Source: JACNLN01 sp964626495 (GTDB taxonomy: Bacteria > Fidelibacterota > Marinisomatia > Marinisomatales > CAZVFT01). From it: a stretch of 10,226 bases of DNA. The notes under the pieces are model-generated. The model made no database searches and had not been told where the DNA came from. It saw only the letters and a list, made by a program, of their open reading frames with translations. Of this stretch, positions 1 through 7,370 are shown in pieces; positions within the stretch are counted from its first letter, which is position 1, and each line of letters begins with the position of its first letter. The position numbers and the translations under genes were made by a program. The stretch covers positions 1 through 10,226 of the forward strand of contig CAZVFT010000087.1 in the NCBI GenBank assembly GCA_964626495.1, given 5' to 3'.

Positions 1-1
1 C

Positions 2-157
2 AACACTTTTAACTTGAAACAAACCTACCGGAAATACTTCCTAATAGAAAGTAAACTGTATCTTATTGATGATTTCAAGGACTCGATTTCGATCGCGGCT
101 ATTTTTTTACATGTACTACATCCAAATATGAAAGAGGAAGCGCAGGTCTACGGTTAA
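2..157 (+). CDS. Possible C-terminal tail of an upstream gene (partial, doubtful)
   Basis: An open frame enters from the left edge and runs 51 codons to a TAA at 155-157. Its translation ends in ...HPNMKEEAQVYG. None of the other five frames stays open through this stretch, which is the main reason to mention it. I recognise no domain. An open run of 51 codons is not rare by chance at this base composition. It does not look like YajC, the usual partner upstream of secD. It could be the end of an unrelated gene, a decayed gene, or non-coding sequence. Confidence is low. Confidence 0.2.
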   Translation, partial: NTFNLKQTYRKYFLIESKLYLIDDFKDSISIAAIFLHVLHPNMKEEAQVYG

Positions 158-262
158 TTGTACAAGAGGAATGATTGAGTGTAATGTCCCGAAATAACTC
201 TGATGGGAAAGAACTTCTACCATCCCAAAGACTAAGGCGTTACTATTCTTTATAAAAAGTGT

Positions 263-292
263 TTGACATCCCAAACGAGCAAAGGGTAAATT
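263..292 (+). promoter_or_regulatory. Candidate promoter of secDF
   Basis: A perfect TTGACA lies at 263-268. Eighteen bases downstream is TAAATT (287-292), a 4/6 match to TATAAT. The -10 match is poor, and the housekeeping sigma factor of this organism may not prefer the E. coli consensus, so this is only a candidate. Confidence 0.3.
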
Positions 293-301
293 CGCATCCG
301 C

Positions 302-314
302 TAAACGCCGTTTA
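302..314 (+). promoter_or_regulatory. 13-bp palindrome TAAACG-c-CGTTTA before secD
   Basis: A perfect inverted repeat with a single central base lies between the candidate -10 and the secD start, ending 21 bases before the ATG. It is too short and lacks the T-run needed for a terminator. Its position would suit a repressor operator, but this is inference from position only. Confidence 0.25.
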
Positions 315-335
315 AATTTCTGTTAGTAAAAAAAG

Positions 336-2246
336 ATGTTTGCTAAAAACAGTCCACGCTTGATCATCATAGGAGTAATTCTCCTCTGGGCGATTTATGC
401 CCTGTTTCCAACCATTCAGTATGAAACCCTCTCAACTGAGGAAAAAGAGCTAAGACGCACGGAGGGAACTCTTGAAGATCTTGAAAAAAAGATCATACAT
501 CAAGGATTGGATCTCAAAGGTGGTATGCATATCGTCCTTGAGGTAGACGTTCCTACTTTAGTGGACAATCTTGCCATTAACAAAAATGAGCGTTTTTATG
601 ACGTTCTTAACACAGCCAAAGATAAGGTTGTTAGAGTAGAACAAGATTTTATCGACCTGTTTTTTCAGGAGGCAACCGCTCAAGATGTAAATATCAGACG
701 TTACTTTCCCGATTTTGGTGCTGATATTCCCAGTATCAAATCCGCCCTTGAAGAGGAAGCCACCGATGCTGTCAAACGGGCTCTGGAAATCCTCCAGAAT
801 AGAGTAGACGAGTTTGGTGTATCCGAACCTACTATCCAGAAGCAGGGAAATCGTCGAATTATTATAGAACTTGCAGGGATTGATGATCCCCAGCGAGCTC
901 GAGACTTGCTTCAAAGTACCGCTCTTCTGGAATTTGTCCTCCTGAAAAATCCTGAGATCACCCAGGATATCATCACTCGAATCGATAAAATCCTTAGAGG
1001 AAAGGATGTATCGGAGGAGGTTCTGGCTGCTGAAGAAGATACATTGAAAAAAGAGCAAAAAACTGTTCAGGAGGAAGAGGTCTCCCTCACCGACCTGTTT
1101 GGAGAAGTAGAAGTTGAAGAAGATACCTCAATGAAGGATACCTCAGGTATTCTCATTGATCAGGAGTTATTTGAAGAACAACCTTTCTCGTCTCTGCTGC
1201 GTAACCTTGGTCGTGATGTGGGTGTTCCTGAGCGAAATGTCTATGCTGTACAGAAAATTCTGGAGATGGATGATGTCAGTAAGCTAATGCTGAATGATGA
1301 TGGTATCATTAGATGGAGTCACGAGAAGGAGACGTGGACCACGCCTGAGGGAGAGAAAGAATCTTTTTATCGCCTTTATTATCTTGAGGTAGATCCTGCA
1401 GTCACAGGCGGTGTAATAAAAGAAGCCAGGGCAGACATTGGGGCAACCGGTGGTTCTTCTGCTGGGCAACCAATTGTTCATCTTACGATGAATAGTGAGG
1501 GTGCCAAGACCTGGTCTCGCGTCACCGGAGCTAATGTGGATCGCAGGGTAGCCATTGTTCTTGATAAAAAAGTTCACATGGCTCCAGTTATACGCACAAA
1601 AATTTCTGATGGTAGAACCCAGGTAGAGGGATTTGCCAATATCAATGAAGCTAAGGACATCGCTATCGTTCTTCGTGCGGGAGCTCTTCCTGCTCCAGTA
1701 AACATCATTGAAGAACGAACGGTAGGACCTTCTCTAGGTTCAGATTCAATAAAAATGGGAACACGTGCCATCCTCATTGGTTTGGTACTGGTGTTAGTTT
1801 TTATGCTTGTTTATTATCGTTGGTCTGGTTCTATCGCAGACTTTGCACTCATCTGGAACATTATCCTTGTTTTATCAATCCTGGCAATGCTTAAAGCAAC
1901 CTTGACACTGCCCGGTATCGCTGGATTAATTCTGACGATAGGTATGTCTGTTGATGCAAATGTGATTATTTTCGAACGTATCCGTGAAGAGCTGAGAAAA
2001 GGGAAAACCGTGCGAGCTGGTATTGATAGTGGATATAAACGGGCACTGACAACGATCATCGATGCTAACGTAACAACAATAATTGCTGCATTAGTGCTTA
2101 TGCAGTTTGGCACAGGTCCTATAAAAGGTTTTGCCATCGTTCTATTCTGGGGAGTCACCATTAGTATGTTTACAGCCATTTTTATCACACGAACCATTTT
2201 TAACCTGATAACCTCGAGGAAAGCACTTCAGACACTGAGCATATGA
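336..2246 (+). CDS. secD: Protein translocase subunit SecD
   Basis: SecD works with SecF at the inner membrane, using the proton gradient to pull exported proteins out of SecYEG on the periplasmic side. The 636-residue product has an N-terminal membrane segment (about 8-27), the family motif GLDLKGGMHIVLEV (57-70), a large periplasmic region, and five C-terminal membrane segments (roughly 476-622). The conserved signature GMSVDANVIIFERIREEL is at 536-553. The start places the first membrane segment directly at the N-terminus, as usual. There is no Shine-Dalgarno, only an A-rich leader. The last bases overlap the secF start (ATGA), implying translational coupling. An acidic, Glu/Asp-rich stretch (about 205-285) lies inside the periplasmic region and makes this SecD longer than short versions such as those of Thermus. 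Identification is firm. Confidence 0.97.
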   Translation: MFAKNSPRLIIIGVILLWAIYALFPTIQYETLSTEEKELRRTEGTLEDLEKKIIHQGLDLKGGMHIVLEVDVPTLVDNLAINKNERFYDVLNTAKDKVVRVEQDFIDLFFQEATAQDVNIRRYFPDFGADIPSIKSALEEEATDAVKRALEILQNRVDEFGVSEPTIQKQGNRRIIIELAGIDDPQRARDLLQSTALLEFVLLKNPEITQDIITRIDKILRGKDVSEEVLAAEEDTLKKEQKTVQEEEVSLTDLFGEVEVEEDTSMKDTSGILIDQELFEEQPFSSLLRNLGRDVGVPERNVYAVQKILEMDDVSKLMLNDDGIIRWSHEKETWTTPEGEKESFYRLYYLEVDPAVTGGVIKEARADIGATGGSSAGQPIVHLTMNSEGAKTWSRVTGANVDRRVAIVLDKKVHMAPVIRTKISDGRTQVEGFANINEAKDIAIVLRAGALPAPVNIIEERTVGPSLGSDSIKMGTRAILIGLVLVLVFMLVYYRWSGSIADFALIWNIILVLSILAMLKATLTLPGIAGLILTIGMSVDANVIIFERIREELRKGKTVRAGIDSGYKRALTTIIDANVTTIIAALVLMQFGTGPIKGFAIVLFWGVTISMFTAIFITRTIFNLITSRKALQTLSI

Positions 2247-3142
2247 GATTTTTAAAAGAGACAAAGATTGATTTCCTCAGGATGCGGCGTTTTGGATTTA
2301 CCATTTCGCTGGCTCTCATTATTGCTGGTTTGATCTCGCTCCTACTACACGAGGGACCGCGTTTGAGCATCGATTTTGAAGGAGGTACCCTTGTTCAAAT
2401 TCAATTTAAGCAGGAAGCACAAATTCCAATAATTCGATCGGCTCTTGAATCTATCAATTTAGAAAAGTGTGAAATTCAGACATTTGGTTCTCCTAATGAA
2501 ATACTCATTCGACTGAAAAAGACTCAGGAAACCGCTACCCTGACAAAGGATATTTCGAGTGCTCTTAAAAAATTTATTCCGTATGAAGAACCCGATTTTC
2601 GCCGTGTTGAAACGGTAGGACCCAAGATTGGGTCAGAGTTGAGCGGAAAAGCTTTTTTCACCATCCTCTCAGCAATCATCGGCATCCTTATTTACATTTC
2701 CATTCGGTTTGAATTCAAGTTCGCTATCGGTGCCATTGCCGCCCTTATACACGATGTTGTTATTACTCTTGGAATTTTTTCCATCTTGGATTACGAAATC
2801 TCCCTCTCCATTATTGCAGCGTTCCTCACCATTGTGGGATATTCCCTGAATGATACAATCGTGGTATTTGACCGGGTTAGAGAAAATCTCAAAAAATTTA
2901 AGCAACTGCCTTATATTGACATCATCAATCAAAGCATCAATGAATCTCTCTCCCGAACAGTGGTTACCTCGTTAACAACGTTCATAGTCGTCTTTGTACT
3001 CTGGACGATTGGTGGAGAGGTTATTCGATATTTCGCTTTTGCAATGATGGTTGGGGTAGTTGTTGGAACATACTCTTCTATCTACATTGCTTCACCAGTG
3101 CTGGTTTTATGGCACGAAAGATTTCCCGGTTCGACCAAATAA
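2243..3142 (+). CDS. secF: Protein translocase subunit SecF
   Basis: SecF pairs with SecD to form the accessory complex of the Sec translocon in the inner membrane. The 299-residue product has a first membrane segment at about 15-35 and the periplasmic P1 signature SIDFEGGTLVQIQF (42-55). ETVGPKIGSEL (123-133) precedes the second membrane segment. Four more segments follow (about 159-180, 186-206, 238-256, 262-290). The family motif GYSLNDTIVVFDRVREN is at 199-215, with the Asp residues expected in the proton-coupled TM4 region. The length is typical of a free-standing SecF, not a SecDF fusion. Its ATG overlaps the secD stop by four bases, so the two are co-transcribed and probably made in equal amounts. 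No clear terminator follows within the next 100 bases. Confidence 0.97.
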   Translation: MRFLKETKIDFLRMRRFGFTISLALIIAGLISLLLHEGPRLSIDFEGGTLVQIQFKQEAQIPIIRSALESINLEKCEIQTFGSPNEILIRLKKTQETATLTKDISSALKKFIPYEEPDFRRVETVGPKIGSELSGKAFFTILSAIIGILIYISIRFEFKFAIGAIAALIHDVVITLGIFSILDYEISLSIIAAFLTIVGYSLNDTIVVFDRVRENLKKFKQLPYIDIINQSINESLSRTVVTSLTTFIVVFVLWTIGGEVIRYFAFAMMVGVVVGTYSSIYIASPVLVLWHERFPGSTK

Positions 3143-3177
3143 TTCCAACCACTCACCACCCCAACTTTTTTCCATCA

Positions 3178-3205
3178 TTGGCAACAGGTGCATTGTGCAA
3201 ATAAT
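3178..3205 (+). promoter_or_regulatory. Candidate promoter of the alkA-like gene
   Basis: TTGGCA (3178-3183, 5/6 match to TTGACA) is followed after 16 bases by AATAAT (3200-3205, 5/6 match to TATAAT). It sits in the gap between secF and the glycosylase gene and would give a leader of about 30 bases. It suggests that the repair genes can be expressed independently of secDF. Confidence 0.45.
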
Positions 3206-3232
3206 GTGGATTGATGGAGAAATGCTCCAGAT

Positions 3233-3238
3233 GGAGGA
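3233..3238 (+). promoter_or_regulatory. Shine-Dalgarno GGAGGA of the alkA-like gene
   Basis: GGAGGA ends three bases before the ATG at 3242. It is one of only two clear Shine-Dalgarno sequences in this window and supports the chosen start. Confidence 0.5.
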
Positions 3239-3241
3239 GTA

Positions 3242-4111
3242 ATGATCATATCTTACTTACCAGATTTTCCATTTGATATCTACCTCAGTCTGCAAGATAT
3301 TACTCGCCATCCATTTGGACTGACCGAGCAACTTGACGGAGATACATATTGCACTATTATCCAGGGCAAATATGTGACTATCTTCCAGGAAAAAACAACG
3401 CAGAAATTGACTATAGATGTTAAAGATTGTTCACCCAATGAAAAATTATCCATCCTGAGCGAAACCAAACGGAAATTTGGATTGAATCAGGATATGAATG
3501 CTTTTTATCATTTTGCCGAGAAGGACCGGAATCTTGCTCCTGTTGTTGACCGGTTGAAAGGGTTAACAATGTTACAAAAATCAACCTCTTTTGAGATGCT
3601 TGTTACCGCCATTGCAGATCAGCAATTAAATGTTTCTTTTGCTACTAAACTGAAACAAAAATTCATTATCGAATATGGACTAAAACAGACCTGTAACGGA
3701 ATCGATCTCTGGACCTTCCCTACACCTCAGAGAATAGCTGAACTTTCGGAAGATTCGCTGCGTCATCTGAAATTTTCAGGTTCAAAAAGCCGATATATTG
3801 TCCAGCTTGCACGAAATATCGTAAATGGCAGTTATTCACTTGAGAAATGGTCTGAACTTAGTGATGAGGATTTGATTTCCTCCCTTATGTCCATTTATGG
3901 TGTGGGTCGCTGGACGGCTGAATATTCAGCCATGGTTGGATTTAACCGAAAGGATATTGTTCCTGCAGCCGATATTGGCTTGATGCGTGCTGTTCAGCAG
4001 TGCTATCATCTCCATCACCGCCCGATGGAAGAAGAGGTGCGGGAAATTGGAGAAAGCTGGAGACCCTGGCGAAGTCTGGTGACATACTATCTGTGGTACG
4101 CTTATGAATAA
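3242..4111 (+). CDS. alkA: DNA-3-methyladenine glycosylase II (AlkA-type, HhH-GPD family)
   Basis: Enzymes of this family flip out and excise alkylated bases such as 3-methyladenine, starting base-excision repair. The 289-residue product has an AlkA-like N-terminal region and the stretch AIADQQLNVSFATKL (123-137), matching the conserved helix at the start of the glycosylase core. The helix-hairpin-helix IYGVGRWTA is at 218-226. The catalytic Asp is D244 within VPAADIGL, aligned with the PDDYL motif of E. coli AlkA, and WRPWRS (273-278) is the familiar C-terminal motif. It lacks the four-cysteine iron-sulfur cluster of Nth/MutY, which argues for AlkA. It lies 84 bases upstream of an ogt-like gene. 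A near-palindrome (4112-4127) follows the stop. The family call is firm; the exact substrate range is inferred. Confidence 0.9.
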   Translation: MIISYLPDFPFDIYLSLQDITRHPFGLTEQLDGDTYCTIIQGKYVTIFQEKTTQKLTIDVKDCSPNEKLSILSETKRKFGLNQDMNAFYHFAEKDRNLAPVVDRLKGLTMLQKSTSFEMLVTAIADQQLNVSFATKLKQKFIIEYGLKQTCNGIDLWTFPTPQRIAELSEDSLRHLKFSGSKSRYIVQLARNIVNGSYSLEKWSELSDEDLISSLMSIYGVGRWTAEYSAMVGFNRKDIVPAADIGLMRAVQQCYHLHHRPMEEEVREIGESWRPWRSLVTYYLWYAYE

Positions 4112-4127
4112 AACTTGCATGTAAGTT
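4112..4127. repeat. Near-palindrome between the two repair genes
   Basis: AACTT at 4112-4116 and AAGTT at 4123-4127 flank a CATG centre, with a single G/T mismatch between the arms. It starts one base after the alkA stop codon. It could be a weak RNA hairpin or a binding site; there is no T-run, so it is not a classical terminator. Confidence 0.25.
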
Positions 4128-4195
4128 CGATTCCAAAACATTTCCCATCTAAAATATTAGGATACTCAAACGAAATAACCTATTTTTACTATTGA

Positions 4196-4693
4196 ATGAT
4201 TACATACACCCATTTCGACTCACCTATCGGGAAAATGTTTATTGCAAAAACATCAAAAGGGATTTGTCGTATAGGACTGCCACCTGAAGATTTACAACAA
4301 CATCTTACCTGGTTACAAAATCACTTTTACGATGAGGAAATTTCAAGGAGCTCGGAGAATCTTTCCAAGGAGATTGGTGAATTGAAATTATATTTCCAGG
4401 GCAAATTGAAGCAGTTCACATTTTCACTTGATCTTAAAATTACCCCATTCCGAAAACTTGTTCTCGAGGAGGTAAGAAAAATTCCTTATGGTAAGACAGC
4501 TTCGTATAAGGATATTTCTGAGCGAATTAGGAGTCCACGGGCAGTTAGAGCGGTTGGTGGAGCCAACGCCAATAATCCAATTCCAATCGTGATTCCCTGT
4601 CACCGTGTTATTTCCCATAATGGCTCCCTTGGTGGGTATGGTGGTGGACTGAAACTAAAACAAAAACTTCTTAAATTGGAAGGAGCTCTCTAA
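4196..4693 (+). CDS. ogt: Methylated-DNA--[protein]-cysteine S-methyltransferase (Ogt/MGMT type)
   Basis: This suicide enzyme transfers the alkyl group from O6-alkylguanine (and O4-alkylthymine) in DNA to its own cysteine. The 165-residue product is the usual length for a stand-alone Ogt. It has an N-terminal ribonuclease-like domain (SPIGKMFIA, 9-17) and the C-terminal DNA-binding domain with IPYGKTASY (96-104) and RAVRAVGGANANNP (115-128), which contains the arginine finger. The active site is IPCHRV (133-138) with acceptor C135, and LLKLEG (158-163) supplies the conserved Glu E162. There is no Ada N-terminal regulatory domain, so it is not the transcription-factor form. There is no Shine-Dalgarno. 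Its position directly behind the glycosylase suggests one alkylation-repair unit. The stop codon lies in the left arm of a short hairpin. Confidence 0.95.
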   Translation: MITYTHFDSPIGKMFIAKTSKGICRIGLPPEDLQQHLTWLQNHFYDEEISRSSENLSKEIGELKLYFQGKLKQFTFSLDLKITPFRKLVLEEVRKIPYGKTASYKDISERIRSPRAVRAVGGANANNPIPIVIPCHRVISHNGSLGGYGGGLKLKQKLLKLEGAL

Positions 4694-4716
4694 TTGTACT
4701 CTTTGATTGTACAATT
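4692..4716 (+). terminator. AT-rich hairpin overlapping the ogt stop
   Basis: AATTGTAC (4692-4699) and GTACAATT (4709-4716) form a perfect 8-bp stem with a 9-base loop. The stem is AT-rich and is followed by CTTAATT rather than a solid T-run, so termination would be weak at best. The same sequence could serve as a protein-binding palindrome for the next gene, which starts 32 bases later. Confidence 0.3.
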
Positions 4717-4748
4717 CTTAATTACACAGTAACTTACTTTTAGTATCA

Positions 4749-5384
4749 ATGGCTGGAATTTTAAAAAATATTCGAAGGAAATTGGTAGCAGGTCTGGTTA
4801 CTATCGCTCCTATTGCTATTACCATTTACATCATTATTATTCTTTATAACTTTTTTGAAAATCCGACATCCAAATTTTTAAAGAAATTTTTTGATATCCA
4901 TATCCCCGGTCTTGGATTTATAATCACACTCATATTACTTATATTTCTTGGATTTTTAGTAACAAATATCCTTGGTAAGAAATTACTTCAATTGGGAGAA
5001 TTGATACTAAAGCGAATTCCAGTTGCAAACACCATTTATACCACAGCAAAGCAAATTACACAGGCACTCGCTGGCTCCACTACCCGGGCATTCCAGAAAG
5101 CGATTCTCTTTGAATATCCCAGAAAAGACCTATGGACATTAGCCTTCGTCACAGGGGAATCGACAGACAAAGAAGGATGTGAATATTACCACCTTTTCGT
5201 TCCAACAACCCCGAATCCTACATCGGGCTTTATGCTGATTGTAGAAAAAATTCAGACCAAAGACACCCATCTTTCTGTAGAACAGGCATTAAAAATCATC
5301 ATATCAGGTGGGATGCTGGCACCACCGAATAATGAGATACCCCCTAAATCTTCAAATAAAAAATCCAGCTCGGGAAACGTTTAA
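4749..5384 (+). CDS. DUF502 family membrane protein
   Basis: A 211-residue protein with two predicted membrane segments (about 13-34 and 53-74), a basic N-terminus and a soluble C-terminal part. Features matching DUF502 are RIPVANTIYTTAKQI (89-103), the family hallmark VPTTPNPTSGFML (151-163), and SGG (186-188) near the end of the conserved part. The tail (190-211) is Pro/Ser/Lys-rich and probably disordered. The biochemical role of this family is not established to my knowledge. The start matches the expected distance to the first membrane segment, and no Shine-Dalgarno is present. It lies between the repair pair and the fatty acid kinase gene with gaps of 55 and 145 bases, so operon membership is uncertain. 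The family assignment is confident; no function is claimed. Confidence 0.85.
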   Translation: MAGILKNIRRKLVAGLVTIAPIAITIYIIIILYNFFENPTSKFLKKFFDIHIPGLGFIITLILLIFLGFLVTNILGKKLLQLGELILKRIPVANTIYTTAKQITQALAGSTTRAFQKAILFEYPRKDLWTLAFVTGESTDKEGCEYYHLFVPTTPNPTSGFMLIVEKIQTKDTHLSVEQALKIIISGGMLAPPNNEIPPKSSNKKSSSGNV

Positions 5385-5529
5385 GTGGGGCTAAGGAGGG
5401 TGAGATAAATCGTCTCCCGAACCGGGTGGTTATTGTGCATACACTTTCGTTATAAAAAAGTTCCCACCTGATTCTCCATTTTCTGTATATTCCAACACAC
5501 ATTTAAACCATCTTAAATTAATAAGACGA

Positions 5530-7305
5530 ATGAGTATAACTTATCTTGATGGATTGCGTTTTCAACGAGTCCTCCTGGCAGGTATACAGGAGGTTATCGC
5601 AGCCCGGGATCATCTGAATAAAATTAATGTGTTTCCCATACCTGATAATGACACAGGTACCAATTTAGCCTTCACATTAACAGCGATACAGAAAAGGATC
5701 AAAGAGGGTATTTTTAATGATATCAACCAGATGAGTTCGTCTATCGCAAATTCAGCCCTTGATAATGCCCGTGGTTACTCGGGAGTGATTCTATCCTATT
5801 TCCTCCTGGGTTTTTCAGAAGTCATCTCTGAAAAAATGACTCTCACCACACAAATATTTGCGCAGGCTGTGAATAATGCCAGACGATATGCCTATAATTC
5901 TCTTGTAAATCCAGTGGAAGGTACCATTCTAACAGTAATAAAGGAATGGTCAAACATCATCAACGAAAAAAGTCAACATATTTCAGATTTCAAAGAAGTT
6001 CTCCAGCAAGGATTGGAGAGGGCAAGGAAATCGCTGGCTGAGACACCCGATAAATTGAAGGTGCTTGCCAGAAGTGGTGTTGTAGATGCGGGAGGACAGG
6101 GATTTTTATATTTTCTTGAAGGGATTCAAAATTATATCAGAAGTGGTTCTATTAATAAAAACGAAAAAACGTTACTCGAGAAAGTAACCCTTCCTGTAAA
6201 ATTGGTAAAAAGGACATACCAATATTGCACTGAATGTTCTATCTTAGGTACAAAAATCAATTACCAAGATCTAAAGAAAGTGTTAATGAATTATGGCAAT
6301 GATATCTTTCTGTCTGGCACTAAAAATAAAGCTAAGGTACACATTCACACCGATTTACCTCAAACCGTCTTTGATATTTGTCAGGAACAGGGTCGAGTCT
6401 CAGATAAAAATACAGATGACAGTTCTATTAAATCAAACGGTATGCGTCCACACCGTGGTTCGATAGCAATCCTGGTGGATTCATGTTGCGACCTCCCGGA
6501 GGATATCATTGAAAAGTTGAACATTTTTGTGCTTCCTATCCGACTAAATTTTGGTGACCAACATCACATAGATAAGGTGTCTATAACTCACAGAGAATTT
6601 TGGGAAGAACTTCGAATTAATCCAAGTCATCCCAAAACATCTCAGCCAACCCCCGGAGATTTCCGGCGGTACTACCAGTTTTTATCCGATCATTATGAAT
6701 CGGTTATAGCGATTCACTTAACGGGTAGAAAAAGTGGCACGTATCAGAGCAGTCTCATTGCTTCAAATTTCCTGAAAAATGGATCCATCAGTGTTGTTGA
6801 CTCTCGGAACGTTTCCATCGGACTGGGATTAATTGTCATACGAGCGGCGGAAGCGATTAAAGAAGGGAAATCGACTGAGGAAGTTCTAAATATTGTCGAA
6901 CGAACAAAACATAACACAACTCTTTATATTGCTCTCGATTCTCTGGAAAGTGCAGTAAAAGGAGGTCGTATTTCACGTAAAAAACAATGGCTCGCCAATT
7001 TCCTGAGAATGAATCCCATACTTACATTAGATGAGTCAGGGGAGATTGTTAATTCCGGAATCACCTGGGGTCGGAAAAATAAAATTAATAAGTTTTTAAA
7101 TCACATTGAAAAAAGATTACCCGATCACAACAATTTTTGTGTAGGAATCGTTCATGCGGATCGCAAGGAGATAGCCCGGGATATTAAAATGAAATTCGTA
7201 AAGCGAGTTGGTGAGGATAATGTATTATTGACGGATCTCGGTCCCGGTCTCGGGGTTCATGCTGGCTCAGGCGCTATAGGCATTGCTATTCAAACTATGG
7301 AGTAA
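5530..7305 (+). CDS. DAK2-DegV fusion: probable fatty acid kinase (FakA-FakB in one chain)
   Basis: In Gram-positive bacteria FakA (DAK2 kinase) phosphorylates a fatty acid held by FakB (DegV family), giving acyl-phosphate. Here both are one 591-residue chain. The N-terminal DAK2 part (about 9-205) has NVFPIPDNDTGTN (33-45) with the nucleotide/metal Asp residues, RGYSGVILS (81-89), VEGTILTV (129-136) and SGVVDAGGQG (182-191). A middle part has YCTEC (232-236) and VHIHTD (270-275), matching the Cys/His metal site of FakA. The C-terminal DegV part (about 311-590) has VDSCCDLP (316-323), TSQPTPGDF (370-378), TGRKSGTYQSS (398-408), VVDSRNVSIGLG (422-433), GGRISR (478-483) and HAGSGAIGI (577-585). 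The next gene is plsY, the consumer of acyl-phosphate. Dihydroxyacetone kinase is less likely because the DAK1 domain is absent. The domain call is firm; the fatty acid substrate is inferred. Confidence 0.9.
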   Translation: MSITYLDGLRFQRVLLAGIQEVIAARDHLNKINVFPIPDNDTGTNLAFTLTAIQKRIKEGIFNDINQMSSSIANSALDNARGYSGVILSYFLLGFSEVISEKMTLTTQIFAQAVNNARRYAYNSLVNPVEGTILTVIKEWSNIINEKSQHISDFKEVLQQGLERARKSLAETPDKLKVLARSGVVDAGGQGFLYFLEGIQNYIRSGSINKNEKTLLEKVTLPVKLVKRTYQYCTECSILGTKINYQDLKKVLMNYGNDIFLSGTKNKAKVHIHTDLPQTVFDICQEQGRVSDKNTDDSSIKSNGMRPHRGSIAILVDSCCDLPEDIIEKLNIFVLPIRLNFGDQHHIDKVSITHREFWEELRINPSHPKTSQPTPGDFRRYYQFLSDHYESVIAIHLTGRKSGTYQSSLIASNFLKNGSISVVDSRNVSIGLGLIVIRAAEAIKEGKSTEEVLNIVERTKHNTTLYIALDSLESAVKGGRISRKKQWLANFLRMNPILTLDESGEIVNSGITWGRKNKINKFLNHIEKRLPDHNNFCVGIVHADRKEIARDIKMKFVKRVGEDNVLLTDLGPGLGVHAGSGAIGIAIQTME

Positions 7306-7370
7306 ATCAGAATGATATATTTAACCTTATTAATTCATCAGCTTATTAATTTTGTGAGTGAGTTATCTTA

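Larger units (their letters stand above)
158..335 (+). other. Leader region upstream of secDF, no gene seen
   Basis: No reading frame of note and no tRNA-like fold was found here. The stretch holds a weak promoter candidate (263-292), a 13-base palindrome (302-314) and a 9-base direct repeat CATCCCAAA at 221-229 and 267-275, the second copy overlapping the promoter candidate. It is probably the regulatory region of secD. Confidence 0.4.

Noticed and set aside
221..275. Direct repeat CATCCCAAA (two copies)
   Set aside because: Nine bases, two copies only, no symmetry; could be chance. Noted under the leader region but not scored as a finding.
558..2197. Several minus-strand open frames inside secD
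   Set aside because: They lie wholly opposite a clear SecD gene, have no family resemblance, and are expected shadows of its codon usage.
3060..3242. 60-residue plus-strand frame bridging secF and the alkA-like gene
   Set aside because: Over a third of it is an out-of-frame reading of the secF 3-prime end, and the rest is low-quality sequence covering the alkA promoter. No Shine-Dalgarno or family resemblance.
5385..5529. Terminator or promoter between the DUF502 gene and the DAK2-DegV gene
   Set aside because: GAGA/TCTC and GGTGG/CCACC pairings are short and lack T-runs, and the TATAAA at 5451-5456 has no -35 at a usable distance.
5530..6150. Dihydroxyacetone kinase
   Set aside because: Only the DAK2 (ATP-binding) domain is present, joined to a DegV domain and followed by plsY, which fits a fatty acid kinase better.
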